Of a stretch of 64,000 nt of DNA, positions 58,601 through 64,000 are shown in pieces. Under the pieces are notes generated by a model. The model searched no databases. It saw only the letters and a program-made list of their open reading frames with translations, and was not told where the DNA came from. Position 1 is the stretch's first letter; the number at the start of each line of letters is the position of its first letter. Where the stretch lies: positions 33,291,103-33,355,102 of the forward strand of contig OY997661.1 of the NCBI GenBank assembly GCA_963921795.1. The letters are read 5' to 3'. The translations under genes were made by a program, and so were the position numbers. This stretch comes from Nannobrachium achirus (Eukaryota; Chordata; Actinopteri; Myctophiformes; Myctophidae).

Positions 58601-61445
58601 GACAATCTCAAATATGACAATCCAAGTTATCAGTATCACTATTCTGCTATATGTATAAGATCTGGTCCTGGTGGTTAGTTCATCTTTTTTTAAATCCAAC
58701 TTTAACTTCAAGGTAACCAGTTATTAGCCAGAAGTAAATCAGATGCTATAATGCTATCTGTCAACTAGAGTTGCAAGTTGAAAAGTCCTATCTGATTGTA
58801 TTAAACAACGTTGAACTAACCAAGATTGCAGCTGAACATAAAGCTTGGATTATCCTCTTGTCAGGTGGTTTTAGTTTAATAAAAATCCACCATAGACGTG
58901 ACATGAGCTACTTTCAGTCAATAGATTTATTGCAGGTGTTTATTTCTCTAGGTGTTCCGAGTTTGGAAGCACTCGCTGGAAATTACTCAATGGGTCCACC
59001 CGTTTCAAACTTGCCCATAATGCAGGAGGCAGGAGGACGTTGCGTTGTTGAAAACAAGTGCTTCCAAAATCCAACACAAGAAAGTAGCCCAATAACATCA
59101 TGCTCCCCCCCAGCATCTTAACTAACGTCCACAAATCATGCACACTGCACAGTATACATCTGCTTCTATGCCATAAGAATATCTTGTGTATCTAAGTATA
59201 CATCTGCTGCTATGCTCACGCACCTTTATATTTTATCTCTGTAAATGTACATATATTTGTTTAGTTTTTTCTTCCTTGATCTCCTCTCCCCTTCTTTACT
59301 TCTGTAAATCTGTGATAAGACAATAAGGCTTTTGATTCTTCTGATTCTGATATTGTCTCTACAATATGAGATGAAACAAAAACTAACTTAAGAGATGCAA
59401 AGAGGATAATCCAAGCTTTCCTTACATGTGCAATCTTGGTGAGTTTAACTTTGTTTGTTTTCTGTTTGGATGAAAGGGCTGTCAAGGGTTGGTATTGCAA
59501 CTCTAGATGTCAGATAGCATCATGACATCTGAGTTGCTTATACGTGAAGGGCCGGCCAGTTATAAGTCTACAGTAACAGTCCTTACATTGACTGTATATA
59601 AACATGTCCCCTGGAACAGTGGTTCTCAAGTAGGGTCCAGTGACCCTCAGGGTCCCCTGAGGCCTGGGGGGGTTCGAATCCAAACTGAAACAACATGACC
59701 GCGACCAATAAATGAGTCCCGACCCACATTTTCAAAAGACATTCCCAAAAATAAATTCAGTCATTTCATAAAGAAATCAAAGAAAAATCGAATATTACAT
59801 AACTTAGAAAACAAACGTTTAAGAAGTAGTGAAAATAGTCTGTTGTTTTCATTAGCTTGGGTACCAGGCAAAAGTCTAATTTCTCTTCTGGGTCACGAGC
59901 TAAACGTTTTGGGAACCACTGCTTGAGTTGTGGGTGAGTGAGTCCTTGGAATGAAAACATTTAAGAACTAGAAGCAGTGCTCTTCCGAGCACAGGTCTCC
60001 ACCAGGTCAGGCATGTAATGTGTTTTACATAAGTCGGCCTCCTGATGGCGCTATAAAAGGCTGATGTAAAAAATGCAGGGCAAAGGTTTTACCTTGGCCT
60101 CTAAGGAGTGCGCATACAAAGTTTGACACTAATCGGTGGAGTTATAGGTGAAAACATGAATCGGCCTGTTATAGCGCCACCATGAGGCTGATTTGATTTT
60201 TCTTAAGTGGCATTTATTTCTCTGCCTATTGGGAATGTGCATGCACAATTTCACCAAAATCGCACACTGCGTTCAGTTTTTCAGGCATTTTATTCAAAAC
60301 TGACCAATCCTGCAAACTTTGAAAGCCAGTGTTAGCCAATCAGGATGGAATATGGAAAATCTGACACATCCATGTCGATCACATGACTGTAGAGATACTG
60401 TCTACTGATTTACGTGATTTTTGGACAAAATCTGTAGGAGTACTGGCAAAAGTTAGTTTTGCAAAAGTCGGCCTCCTGGTGGCGCTAGAACAGGCCCATG
60501 TGAAATATTTGGGGCAGAGGTTCTGAATTGGTGTCGAGGGAGTGTGTGTGCAGTTTGGCAGCGACCGGGCCAACGGCGCCGGAGATTAGCTGGTAACGGA
60601 CGGACGGACGCAAGGACGGACGCACGGACGGACGGACGGAGGGGAAAACATACTCTCCCTCAGCCTTCGGCTGGTGGAGACAATGAGAACCAATGGCTCA
60701 CTAGAACACTGGTTCTCAAACTTCTCAGGCAGTGACCCCCAAAATAATAATATTGGGGACCCCCCCACCCTGTCAAGCACTTCGAATTGTAGGAGTTGGC
60801 ATCAAATTTAGTTTGATTCGATCTGTTCCATTGTGAAAATAGCAGATCTACATGCTCACAACACCTCGCAATCTGCTATTTTCACAGTTTGCTGCCTCTA
60901 ATATTTGGCTAATGTTTAACCACCAGAGATACTAAAAAGGTCCTAAAAGTCCTTTGTCACTTTAGAAGTGTGTTGATACCCTGTACACTTATAGGCCTAC
61001 TGTTGTTCTGTTTACTGTTAAGTGAGAAAACAATGTTAACACATAAGCTAATCATCTGGGGACCCCCTGGGGGTCCTGACCCACAGGTTGAGAACCACTG
61101 CACTAGAAGATCCAGGACATTCGCTCAGTGCTACTTGCCGTAGGGTTGATGATGATGTGGGCCACGGTGGTTCCCCCATCCTCCCCTGGAGCCCGGTGGT
61201 GGGCCGGTCCAACCGGGCTGCCACCCGCCCGGACCACCACCTCCGTGGTGGTCCCACGGGTTCATCATGCATGGGCCGGAGCCCTGGGGGGACTGATGAT
61301 CGCCCGCCCCCCAGGTCCACATGTTGGGATGGAAGCCTCCTCCTGAACCCGGCTGGTGCTGGAAGGACGGAGGTCTGATGATCGGGTCTGGTGCAGGACC
61401 CCCAAAGTCCGGAGGGGGATAGTGTTGCTGTTGTGGTGCAGTCAT
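44612..61445 (-). CDS. nufip1: nufip1, complete ten-exon gene (580 codons)
   Basis: NUFIP1 is a nuclear RNA-binding scaffold that binds FMRP and helps assemble box C/D snoRNPs, with SNU13/15.5K, ZNHIT3 and the R2TP chaperone; it is also reported as a ribophagy receptor. Coding exons are 61445-61139, 58297-58209, 56360-56256, 56130-56068, 55385-55309, 53764-53672, 52070-51874, 48456-48322, 45904-45660 and 45043-44612. All phases agree and the total is 1743 nt including the stop. Domains: Gly/Pro/His-rich N-terminus (1-132); C2H2 finger 1 (C145, C148, H161, H165); finger 2 (C168, C173, H185, H190); the family signature [20 protein letters not shown] (198-217) that contacts SNU13; RGG tracts near 246-265 and 405-424; acidic/Ser-rich 311-355; and the C-terminal helix region [15 protein letters not shown] (434 on) that in the family binds ZNHIT3. 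Human NUFIP1 has 495 residues; the extra length is mainly RGG tracts and a longer C-terminus. Introns 1, 5, 6, 7, 8 and 9 carry transposons close to splice sites. Confidence 0.95.
45116..45438. mobile_element. TTAA-bounded foldback MITE in nufip1 intron 9
   Basis: TTAAAGGAGTAGTTCACCCC left, GGGGTGAACTACTCCTTTAA right, with arms of about 150 bp nearly identical throughout, meeting at GACCCGTTTCGAAACGGGTC. It starts 72 bp from the exon 10 acceptor. No frame. Confidence 0.95.
45660..45904 (-). CDS. nufip1: nufip1 exon 9 (second RGG tract)
   Basis: 245 nt between GTGTTTCAG and GTAAGG. It encodes [19 protein letters not shown], a Pro/Ser-rich linker, an [15 protein letters not shown] tract and KRRATLLEM, which joins exon 10 to give the conserved LLEMLLAPD. 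Confidence 0.92.
46090..46797. mobile_element. Family J MITE interrupted by family K
   Basis: AGTCTGAAATCTCATTAGTC left; GACTAATGGGATGTAGGAAC then AATGAGATTTCGGAC right. Interior TTAGGGTTAGGTTTAGGC repeats. In nufip1 intron 8. Confidence 0.65.
46260..46746. mobile_element. TTAA-type MITE, family K, nested in J
   Basis: TTAACTCATTGAATGCC left and GGCAGTCAATGAGTTAA right with TTAA at both ends; interior shares CATGAGATAGAAGCC-like and AATTTCGCGATTGC blocks (in opposite sense) with 26188-26650. Confidence 0.85.
46975..47437. mobile_element. Old hAT-like relic (Z) with nested family A
   Basis: Repeated TTTCCAAAACTTTTCC/CCAGGACC motifs and the end CCAGTACTGGGAACCCTG; a family A piece at 47124-47345 begins CAGTGGTTCTCAAACTTG. 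Confidence 0.4.
47228..47279. repeat. Recurrent palindrome, short-loop copy in family A
   Basis: ATTGTGAAAATAGCAGATCT then ACAT, centre GCTC, and complement with one mismatch. The inner stem is absent here. Confidence 0.9.
47879..48289. mobile_element. hAT-like MITE, family D, in nufip1 intron 8
   Basis: CAGGGATGGGACGATAACG start, CGTCCCATCCCTT end, perfect duplications GCTGGGGC (47871-47878 and 48290-48297). Best delimited family D copy; its right edge is 32 bp from the exon 8 donor. Confidence 0.93.
48110..48181. repeat. Recurrent palindrome in family D
   Basis: TTTGCCAAAAAATAG/CTAGTTTTTGGCAAA outer arms, GATCTACAAGCTCGC arms, small centre GACGCGTTG. Confidence 0.9.
48322..48456 (-). CDS. 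nufip1: nufip1 exon 8 (acidic/Ser-rich)
   Basis: 135 nt between ACGCTTCCAG and GTGAGT. It encodes [13 protein letters not shown], then [20 protein letters not shown] (312-355), matching the human SSYGSLSGSESEPEE motif. A hAT-like insertion begins 32 bp beyond the donor. Confidence 0.92.
48914..50768. mobile_element. hAT-like element AA, split near its right end by BB
   Basis: TAGGGCATTCACTGAATATT start; ATTTGTGAATACCCC at the right edge before BB and CCCTA after it; 8-bp duplications CAATGAAG (48906-48913 and 50769-50776). A related fragment lies at 54104. Confidence 0.75.
49387..50763. mobile_element. hAT-like element BB nested in AA
   Basis: CAGGGGTCCTCAATAGG start and TTGAGGACCCCTG end. 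It contains poly-A (49467-49492), (GA)n at 49568-49608, and a palindrome TGAATACGTTTGCA/TGCAAACGTATTCA at 49799-49831. No clear duplication of its own and no transposase frame. Confidence 0.65.
50841..51245. mobile_element. hAT-like MITE, family E, in nufip1 intron 7
   Basis: TAGGCCTGTCACAATTA start, TAATCGTGACCAGCCCTA end, perfect duplications GATGTCAC (50833-50840 and 51246-51253). Palindrome at its centre (50972-51027). Confidence 0.93.
50972..51027. repeat. Recurrent palindrome in family E
   Basis: AGTGGAAATTGCAGATCTGC left, GATCGGCTATTTCCACT right. Outer pairs AGTGGAAAT/ATTTCCACT are specific to this host. Confidence 0.85.
51337..51846. mobile_element. TTAA-type element, family B, in nufip1 intron 7
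   Basis: TTAACCCATTCAGAACGGGT start; body colinear (reverse) with 7270-7871; the right end stops at ATTCTAGGCCTATACG, about 27 bp from the exon 7 donor. A full palindrome is at 51738-51810 and a half at 51385-51415. Confidence 0.8.
51738..51810. repeat. Recurrent palindrome (family B)
   Basis: AAAAATAGCAGATCTACAAG and complement; inner GCGCGGCAC/GTGCCGCGC. Confidence 0.9.
51874..52070 (-). CDS. nufip1: nufip1 exon 7 (RGG-rich)
   Basis: 197 nt between GTCTCTAG and GTGAGT. It starts [20 protein letters not shown], then low-complexity sequence, and ends [13 protein letters not shown], matching the human DPLGVLINSD motif. The RGG tract is not in the human protein at this place as I recall it. 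Transposons lie 14 nt upstream of the acceptor and about 27 nt downstream of the donor. Confidence 0.92.
52085..52286. mobile_element. Family B3 element beside the exon 7 acceptor
   Basis: TCAACCCATTAAAAACCGGG start and GGGCTTAGGTCTTAA near its right edge, where EE begins. It holds a palindrome at 52142-52214. It lies 14 nt from exon 7, so the branch-point region of that exon is transposon sequence. Confidence 0.7.
52142..52214. repeat. Recurrent palindrome (family B3)
   Basis: AAAAATAGCAGATCCACAAG left, CTTGTACATCTGCTATTTTT right; inner AGCACGTCAC with TGCCACGCT, similar to the 33266 copy. Confidence 0.85.
52283..52768. mobile_element. TTAA-type element EE
   Basis: TTAACACATTTGATGCCATT start and TGGCATTGAATGTGTTG end; the right TTAA has decayed. 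In nufip1 intron 6. Confidence 0.6.
52769..53173. other. nufip1 intron 6, no recognised feature
   Basis: AT-rich intron sequence. Confidence 0.45.
53174..53420. mobile_element. TTAA-type MITE, family K, truncated
   Basis: TTAACTCATTCGCTGCATTT start, CATGCATAGATCATGCACCA and TCCGTTCAGGCATTCATGAT blocks shared with the copies at 26188 and 46260; joins family B sequence at about 53430. Confidence 0.7.
53430..53636. mobile_element. Family B fragment with palindrome
   Basis: GGGACCCCCCAGAAGCAAAT start, palindrome at 53530-53587 (inner stem shortened to CACTCAGTG), and a TGGGTTAA-like end 36 bp from the exon 6 donor. Confidence 0.7.
53672..53764 (-). CDS. nufip1: nufip1 exon 6
   Basis: 93 nt between TTTTTCAG and GTATGT. 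It encodes [17 protein letters not shown] through GGVLETAQF (215-244), continuing the conserved NUFIP domain. It ends in phase 2. Donor-side DNA from about 53636 downward is transposon. Confidence 0.95.
53765..55308 (-). other. nufip1 intron 5
   Basis: Contains a fragment like AA (from about 54104: TAGGGCTGGTAAATTAATAT) and otherwise AT-rich unrecognised sequence with short frames only. Confidence 0.5.
55309..55385 (-). CDS. nufip1: nufip1 exon 5 (NUFIP signature)
   Basis: 77 nt between TATCTACAG and GTCAGT. It starts N-H-A-P-G, completing finger 2 (the family usually has M in place of this N), then encodes the [18 protein letters not shown] core that contacts SNU13 in the family. It ends in phase 2. 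Confidence 0.95.
55386..56067 (-). other. nufip1 intron 4
   Basis: Holds a decayed family Y-like relic around 55800-55945 (GAAAATAGCCAAGC and GGGTTCAAGTGG motifs) with a palindrome remnant at 55870-55900. Confidence 0.45.
56068..56130 (-). CDS. nufip1: nufip1 exon 4 (second zinc finger, first part)
   Basis: 63 nt between TTCTTCAG and GTAAGT. It encodes [20 protein letters not shown] plus N. The finger spacing is C-X4-C-X11-H-X4-H, with the last His in exon 5. Confidence 0.95.
56256..56360 (-). CDS. nufip1: nufip1 exon 3 (first C2H2 zinc finger)
   Basis: 105 nt, phase 0 at both ends, with acceptor CCCACAG and donor GTAACT. It contains [20 protein letters not shown], a C-X2-C-X12-H-X3-H finger nearly identical to human NUFIP1. 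A CAGCAG acceptor allows an alternative start 3 nt later. Confidence 0.95.
56548..56577. repeat. Perfect 30-bp palindrome
   Basis: TCCGGACGGAGCAAG followed directly by its exact complement, at the edge of the CGGA minisatellite in nufip1 intron 2. Confidence 0.9.
56630..56932. repeat. GGACGGACGCTC minisatellite
   Basis: About 25 variant units of GGACGGACGCTC, with GCTCGTAC and GGACACTC variants. The absence of stops in several frames makes long Arg/Ser/Asp/Gly frames that are not genes. Confidence 0.92.
56933..57169. repeat. Two tandem units of about 118 bp
   Basis: Each begins TTTGTCGTACAGACGCGTGG and contains GTCATATGACTTGATTAAGA, CAGGAAGTGCCCTTCGCC and CTATATATCTCATGAACC. A third unit starts and is broken off near 57169. 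Only a few differences, so recent. Confidence 0.92.
57187..57394. mobile_element. Family T MITE
   Basis: CATTGGACTCGATTCATCAA left and TTGATGAATCGGGCCCATTG right (imperfect inverted ends). Confidence 0.7.
57672..58000. repeat. Diverged duplication of about 120 bp
   Basis: TTTTTATTAATATCACGTAGATGT, GGTACTTTA, AATGAGGC and CCACTATAAAA motifs of 57672-57790 recur in order at 57877-58000. Confidence 0.75.
58209..58297 (-). CDS. nufip1: nufip1 exon 2 (Gly/Arg/His-rich linker)
   Basis: 89 nt between a CTTTCAG acceptor and a GTAAAA donor. It completes Gly103 and encodes [20 protein letters not shown] through GKK (104-132). It joins exon 3 in phase 0. Confidence 0.88.
58751..59520. mobile_element. 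Long-terminal-inverted-repeat MITE, family U
   Basis: ATGCTATCTGTCAACTAGAG plus TTGCAA at the left; TTGCAACTCTAGATGTCAGA plus TAGCAT at the right. Subterminal AAGCTTGGATTATCCTCTT and AAGAGGATAATCCAAGCTT also pair. In nufip1 intron 1; no frame. Confidence 0.8.
59617..59921. mobile_element. Buster-type hAT MITE, family N
   Basis: CAGTGGTTCTCAAGTAGGG start, GTTTTGGGAACCACTG end. A short palindrome TAGTGAAAATAG/CTGTTGTTTTCATTA at 59825-59860. Confidence 0.7.
59985..60690 (+). mobile_element. Family R repeat, long copy
   Basis: Two related sub-units; TCCTGGTGGCGCTAGAACAG, AGTGTTAGCCAATCAGGATG, an ACGGACGGACGGACGCAAGG run and CTTCGGCTGGTGGAGACAAT end. Confidence 0.65.
60707..61100. mobile_element. 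Buster-type hAT MITE, family A, beside nufip1 exon 1
   Basis: CACTGGTTCTCAAAC start, GGTTGAGAACCACTG end, perfect duplications CACTAGAA (60699-60706 and 61101-61108). Palindrome at 60830-60888. Its edge is 38 bp from the exon 1 end. Confidence 0.93.
61139..61445 (-). CDS. nufip1: nufip1 exon 1 (start codon, GC splice donor)
   Basis: Encodes residues 1-102 and the first base of codon 103. It is rich in Gly, Pro, His, Trp and Gln (starts [12 protein letters not shown], ends PHHHQPY). The ATG at 61445 is the only in-frame one; the track's upstream start would be a GTG. The only donor that keeps the phase of exon 2 is a GC donor, G/GCAAGT (61138-61137). The nearby GT at 61134-61133 gives the wrong phase. 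Confidence 0.85.
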
Positions 61446-61793
61446 GTTGATGGACAACACGGTGATAAAACTCCCTCTGGTTCAACGTGGAGAATAAATG
61501 TGGTCCGAGGTTGAATTCTTGCTCCCACCATGCACACATGTGAGTAGTGTTGTTTTGTTTGCTTCCTCGTATCATGCGTCACTTCCGCACAGTCAGGAAC
61601 AGGAAGGCCAAATAAGCGATCACAGAGCATTATTTTATTTTGTTTCATTTCATTTTTATGTTTGTGTGTTCCCGTAGAGCAAGAACCTTTTGATGCATGG
61701 TAACACGCCCTGATCGGGGATTTCTGTGTTATCGTTTTAGCAATCAATCAATCAATCAATCATCAACAATGATACATACAACTAGTTTATCCA
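61446..61793 (-). promoter_or_regulatory. Upstream region of nufip1
   Basis: 5' UTR and promoter are expected here. I see no TATA box; CATCACTTCCGCACAG-like sequence near 61571 on the plus strand includes ACTTCCG (CGGAAGT on minus), an ETS-type site common at housekeeping starts. A CAAT-repeat tail is at 61742-61762. Confidence 0.3.

Positions 61794-61852
<59 letters not shown>
61794..61852. repeat. (CT)n microsatellite
   Basis: About 28 CT units with one TT step. Confidence 0.95.
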
Positions 61853-61855
<3 letters not shown>

Positions 61856-61865
61856 GCACGTACGT

Positions 61866-62297
61866 AAGTCGACCCCAAACTCGTTTCCCAACGGGTCTGA
61901 GGCCTTCAGCTAGATGCAGAATAGACAAAAATCAAATATTTGCTTCTGGGGGTCCCTGGAACAAAATATTTTGTGATGGGGGTCCGTAGCCAAATACATA
62001 TCATTCTGGGGGTCCTTCACATGACAAAGTTTGAGAAACACTGATGGCCACATAAGTTTTTTTCAGAAAATTGTTATGATTTAGAAGGCATTTGTAGAAT
62101 GTGCCTATCAGTGGTTAAGGACCCCCAAAATGTATTTTTGGCCGTGGACCCCCATCTCAAAATAGTTTGTTCCACGGATGGACCCCTATTGCTAACCTTT
62201 TTGTTCCAGGGACCCCCAGAAGCACAGATTTGATTTTAGTCAAATCTGTGGCTAATTTTAGCCACAGACCCGTTGGGAAAAGAGTCTGGGTCGACTT
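61866..62297. mobile_element. Family W element
   Basis: AAGTCGACCCCAAACTCG and TTCCCAACGGGTCTGAGG left; CAGACCCGTTGGGAA and GTCTGGGTCGACTT right. It contains opposed hAT-like pieces as in the 40526 copy. Confidence 0.75.
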
Positions 62298-62327
62298 TGA
62301 AAGAGGTCGACTTATCTGGCTACCGTA

Positions 62328-62332
<5 letters not shown>

Positions 62333-62371
<39 letters not shown>
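62333..62371. repeat. (CA)n microsatellite
   Basis: About 19 CA units. Confidence 0.95.
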
Positions 62372-62373
<2 letters not shown>

Positions 62374-62517
62374 AGGAGAAAACGTGCATGACAATCACTG
62401 ATACTGCGTTGAAAAACGTCTAGGCCTACACATTTTAGATAGTTTTACTATTAGAATTGATTGATTGATTGATTGATTGAAGACTTTATTAGAAGTTTAT
62501 GAGAAGGTATATAGTTT

Positions 62518-63739
62518 CAGGGCTGCCAAGTCTCACGCTTTGAGCGTGAGAGTCACGCAATTTAACCTCTTCTCACGCCACACGCCACACATGCCATTTC
62601 TCACGCAATTTTACAGCCATCCCACGGACCTCTCCCGAAAGTTGCGGGGGTTTTCTCACTGGTAAAAGTCGCACGGAGAATTCTAAGCGCAGTGAATGCA
62701 GCTGCTCTGCTCCTCCACTCTCTCTCCCCTCTACACATACACACATGCAGGCGACGGAGCGAGAAAGAGAGCCCTACAGACGGCGGCTTTCTCGCTTCGA
62801 TCTGCGGGGCCGGGGATCGCGCCGCCCCCGCGGTGGAGAAACACACTCGCTCCGCGAGTAAACGCCGGGCAATATTTCACAAAGATGACCACAATCCAGC
62901 TCTTGCCTCCCGCGAGCGCATGCACGAAAGAGCCCACGCGCAATAATTTCATGGGTTATATCCACTTGTCTTGAACCCTAATATCCCCATATTCTGAGGA
63001 GGGCTTTAGAAGAGATAGGGAGGTTTGCACCAACACTAGGCCTACTAGTCTACTACTCTACTAGAGGGAAGAATCCCAGTAGCCCAGTGGTTCTCAACAT
63101 GTGGGTCGGGACCCCCAGGGGTCCCCAAATTATTTTGTGGAGGTCGCCATGATTAACTTAATGTGAAACATTGTTTTCTCACTCAACAGTAAACAAACCA
63201 ACATAAAGTTTAAGTGTATAGGGTATCTGCACATTTCTAAAGTGACAAAATAGCTCTAAGATGACAAATTAAACATTGGCCAAATTGTCAAGTAATAGAG
63301 GCAGACATTGTGAAAATAGACAGTAGATCTACATGCTCACATGTCTATTTTCACAGTAGAACCGTGTTATAGCCTACAAAATGTTGCCTGAACGCTTATA
63401 GGGTGGAGGGGTCCCCAGTTAAAATATGATTATTTGGGGCGCAGTCTGAAAAGGTTGAGAACCACTAGCCTTACTAGTAGTACTGTATTCAGTATTAGTA
63501 GTTTTACTAATAAATGTATATTTATTGGTCATTCTTGTTGCAAGTTTATTTCTACTTGTGCTGGTCACTCAGTTTGAATGCTTTATAAGCATGAGGTAGT
63601 GACCCCGTCTGCGCCAACCAACTTAAGCCCCACACGCCACGAAATCGCTCTAAATCGATGTTAAAAAGGCCAAAAAATACATCCCCCCCCCCCAAAAAAA
63701 TGTCTCACTCTTAAAAATTTCTGGAACTTGGCAGCCCTG
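62518..63739. mobile_element. hAT-like element, family V, with nested family A
   Basis: CAGGGCTGCCAAGTCTCACG start and ACTTGGCAGCCCTG end; TAGTTT flanks both sides (62512-62517 and 63740-63745). Interior has GAGCGTGAG/CTCACGC motifs. No transposase frame. Confidence 0.85.
63085..63466. mobile_element. Buster-type hAT MITE, family A, nested in V
   Basis: CAGTGGTTCTCAACATG start, GGTTGAGAACCACT end; palindrome at 63308-63355 with only GTGAAAATAGACA/TGTCTATTTTCAC paired and a shortened core. Confidence 0.85.
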
Positions 63740-64000
63740 TAGTTTCATCATGACAGTAGCCTACAGTTCACTGGTACACGGTCAACTGAAGGAGATCCTA
63801 CGCTTTTTGGCTTATTTTTCTTTACACACCAAACCCTTTATGTATCTCATATAGGCTAACATTGAGTGACAAGAGTGTCATAAATAGGTAAACACAGCTG
63901 CAACTATAATACAATTAAGAATGAATACCATTGATTTAAATGCTTGCTCTTTTAAATACACAAATCAAACAGACACGTTTCTGCTCCTGAGCATGTCGTT

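Noticed and set aside
62601-62974. Overlapping 60-90 codon frames in a GC-rich patch
   Set aside because: They lie within hAT-like element V, overlap on both strands and show no domain.

Overview
The window is nuclear DNA of a bony, ray-finned fish. The evidence is a spliced gene with GT-AG introns, long CA/TG microsatellites, tRNA-derived SINEs with a typical fish tail, and a very dense load of short hAT-like and TTAA-type transposons. The species cannot be named from the sequence. Two protein-coding genes are recognised, both on the minus strand. One is the large first coding exon of tsc22d1 (long isoform, ATG at 39375, splice donor after 37409). The other is a complete ten-exon nufip1 (ATG at 61445, stop at 44612; all ten exons join in frame to 580 codons). 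TSC22D1 and NUFIP1 are also neighbours on human 13q14, so this looks like conserved vertebrate linkage.

Layout: 1-37.3 kb is the tsc22d1 first intron and/or intergenic DNA. It is almost entirely nested transposons and microsatellites, and I found no coding exon there. 37.4-39.4 kb is the tsc22d1 exon, and 39.4-40.5 kb its upstream region, with a CRE inside a perfect 24-bp palindrome. 40.5-44.3 kb is an intergenic repeat cluster, including a LINE 3' end split by a hAT-like insertion. 44.35-61.45 kb is nufip1, whose introns are packed with transposons, often within 15-75 bp of splice sites. 61.45-64 kb is upstream DNA with two more transposons.

Most transposons can be delimited by terminal inverted repeats and target-site duplications. 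One group (families A, O, X and Y here) has 8-bp duplications with TA in the middle, as known for Buster-type hATs. Another group uses TTAA. In two places a tandem duplication keeps one unit uninterrupted, which gives an internal empty site for an insertion.

The most striking feature is a 50-100 bp palindrome (arm core AAATAGCAGATCTACAAGCT, then CACA, and its complement) that recurs about 48 times, whole or in part. It sits inside at least ten otherwise unrelated transposon families. Its inner stem differs from copy to copy while staying self-complementary, and its outer stem extends into host-family-specific bases. I do not recognise it as a described element, and it is the best candidate here for something new. 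Several other families carry different perfect internal palindromes.

Family letters (A, B, C ...) are labels made up for this window, not database names.
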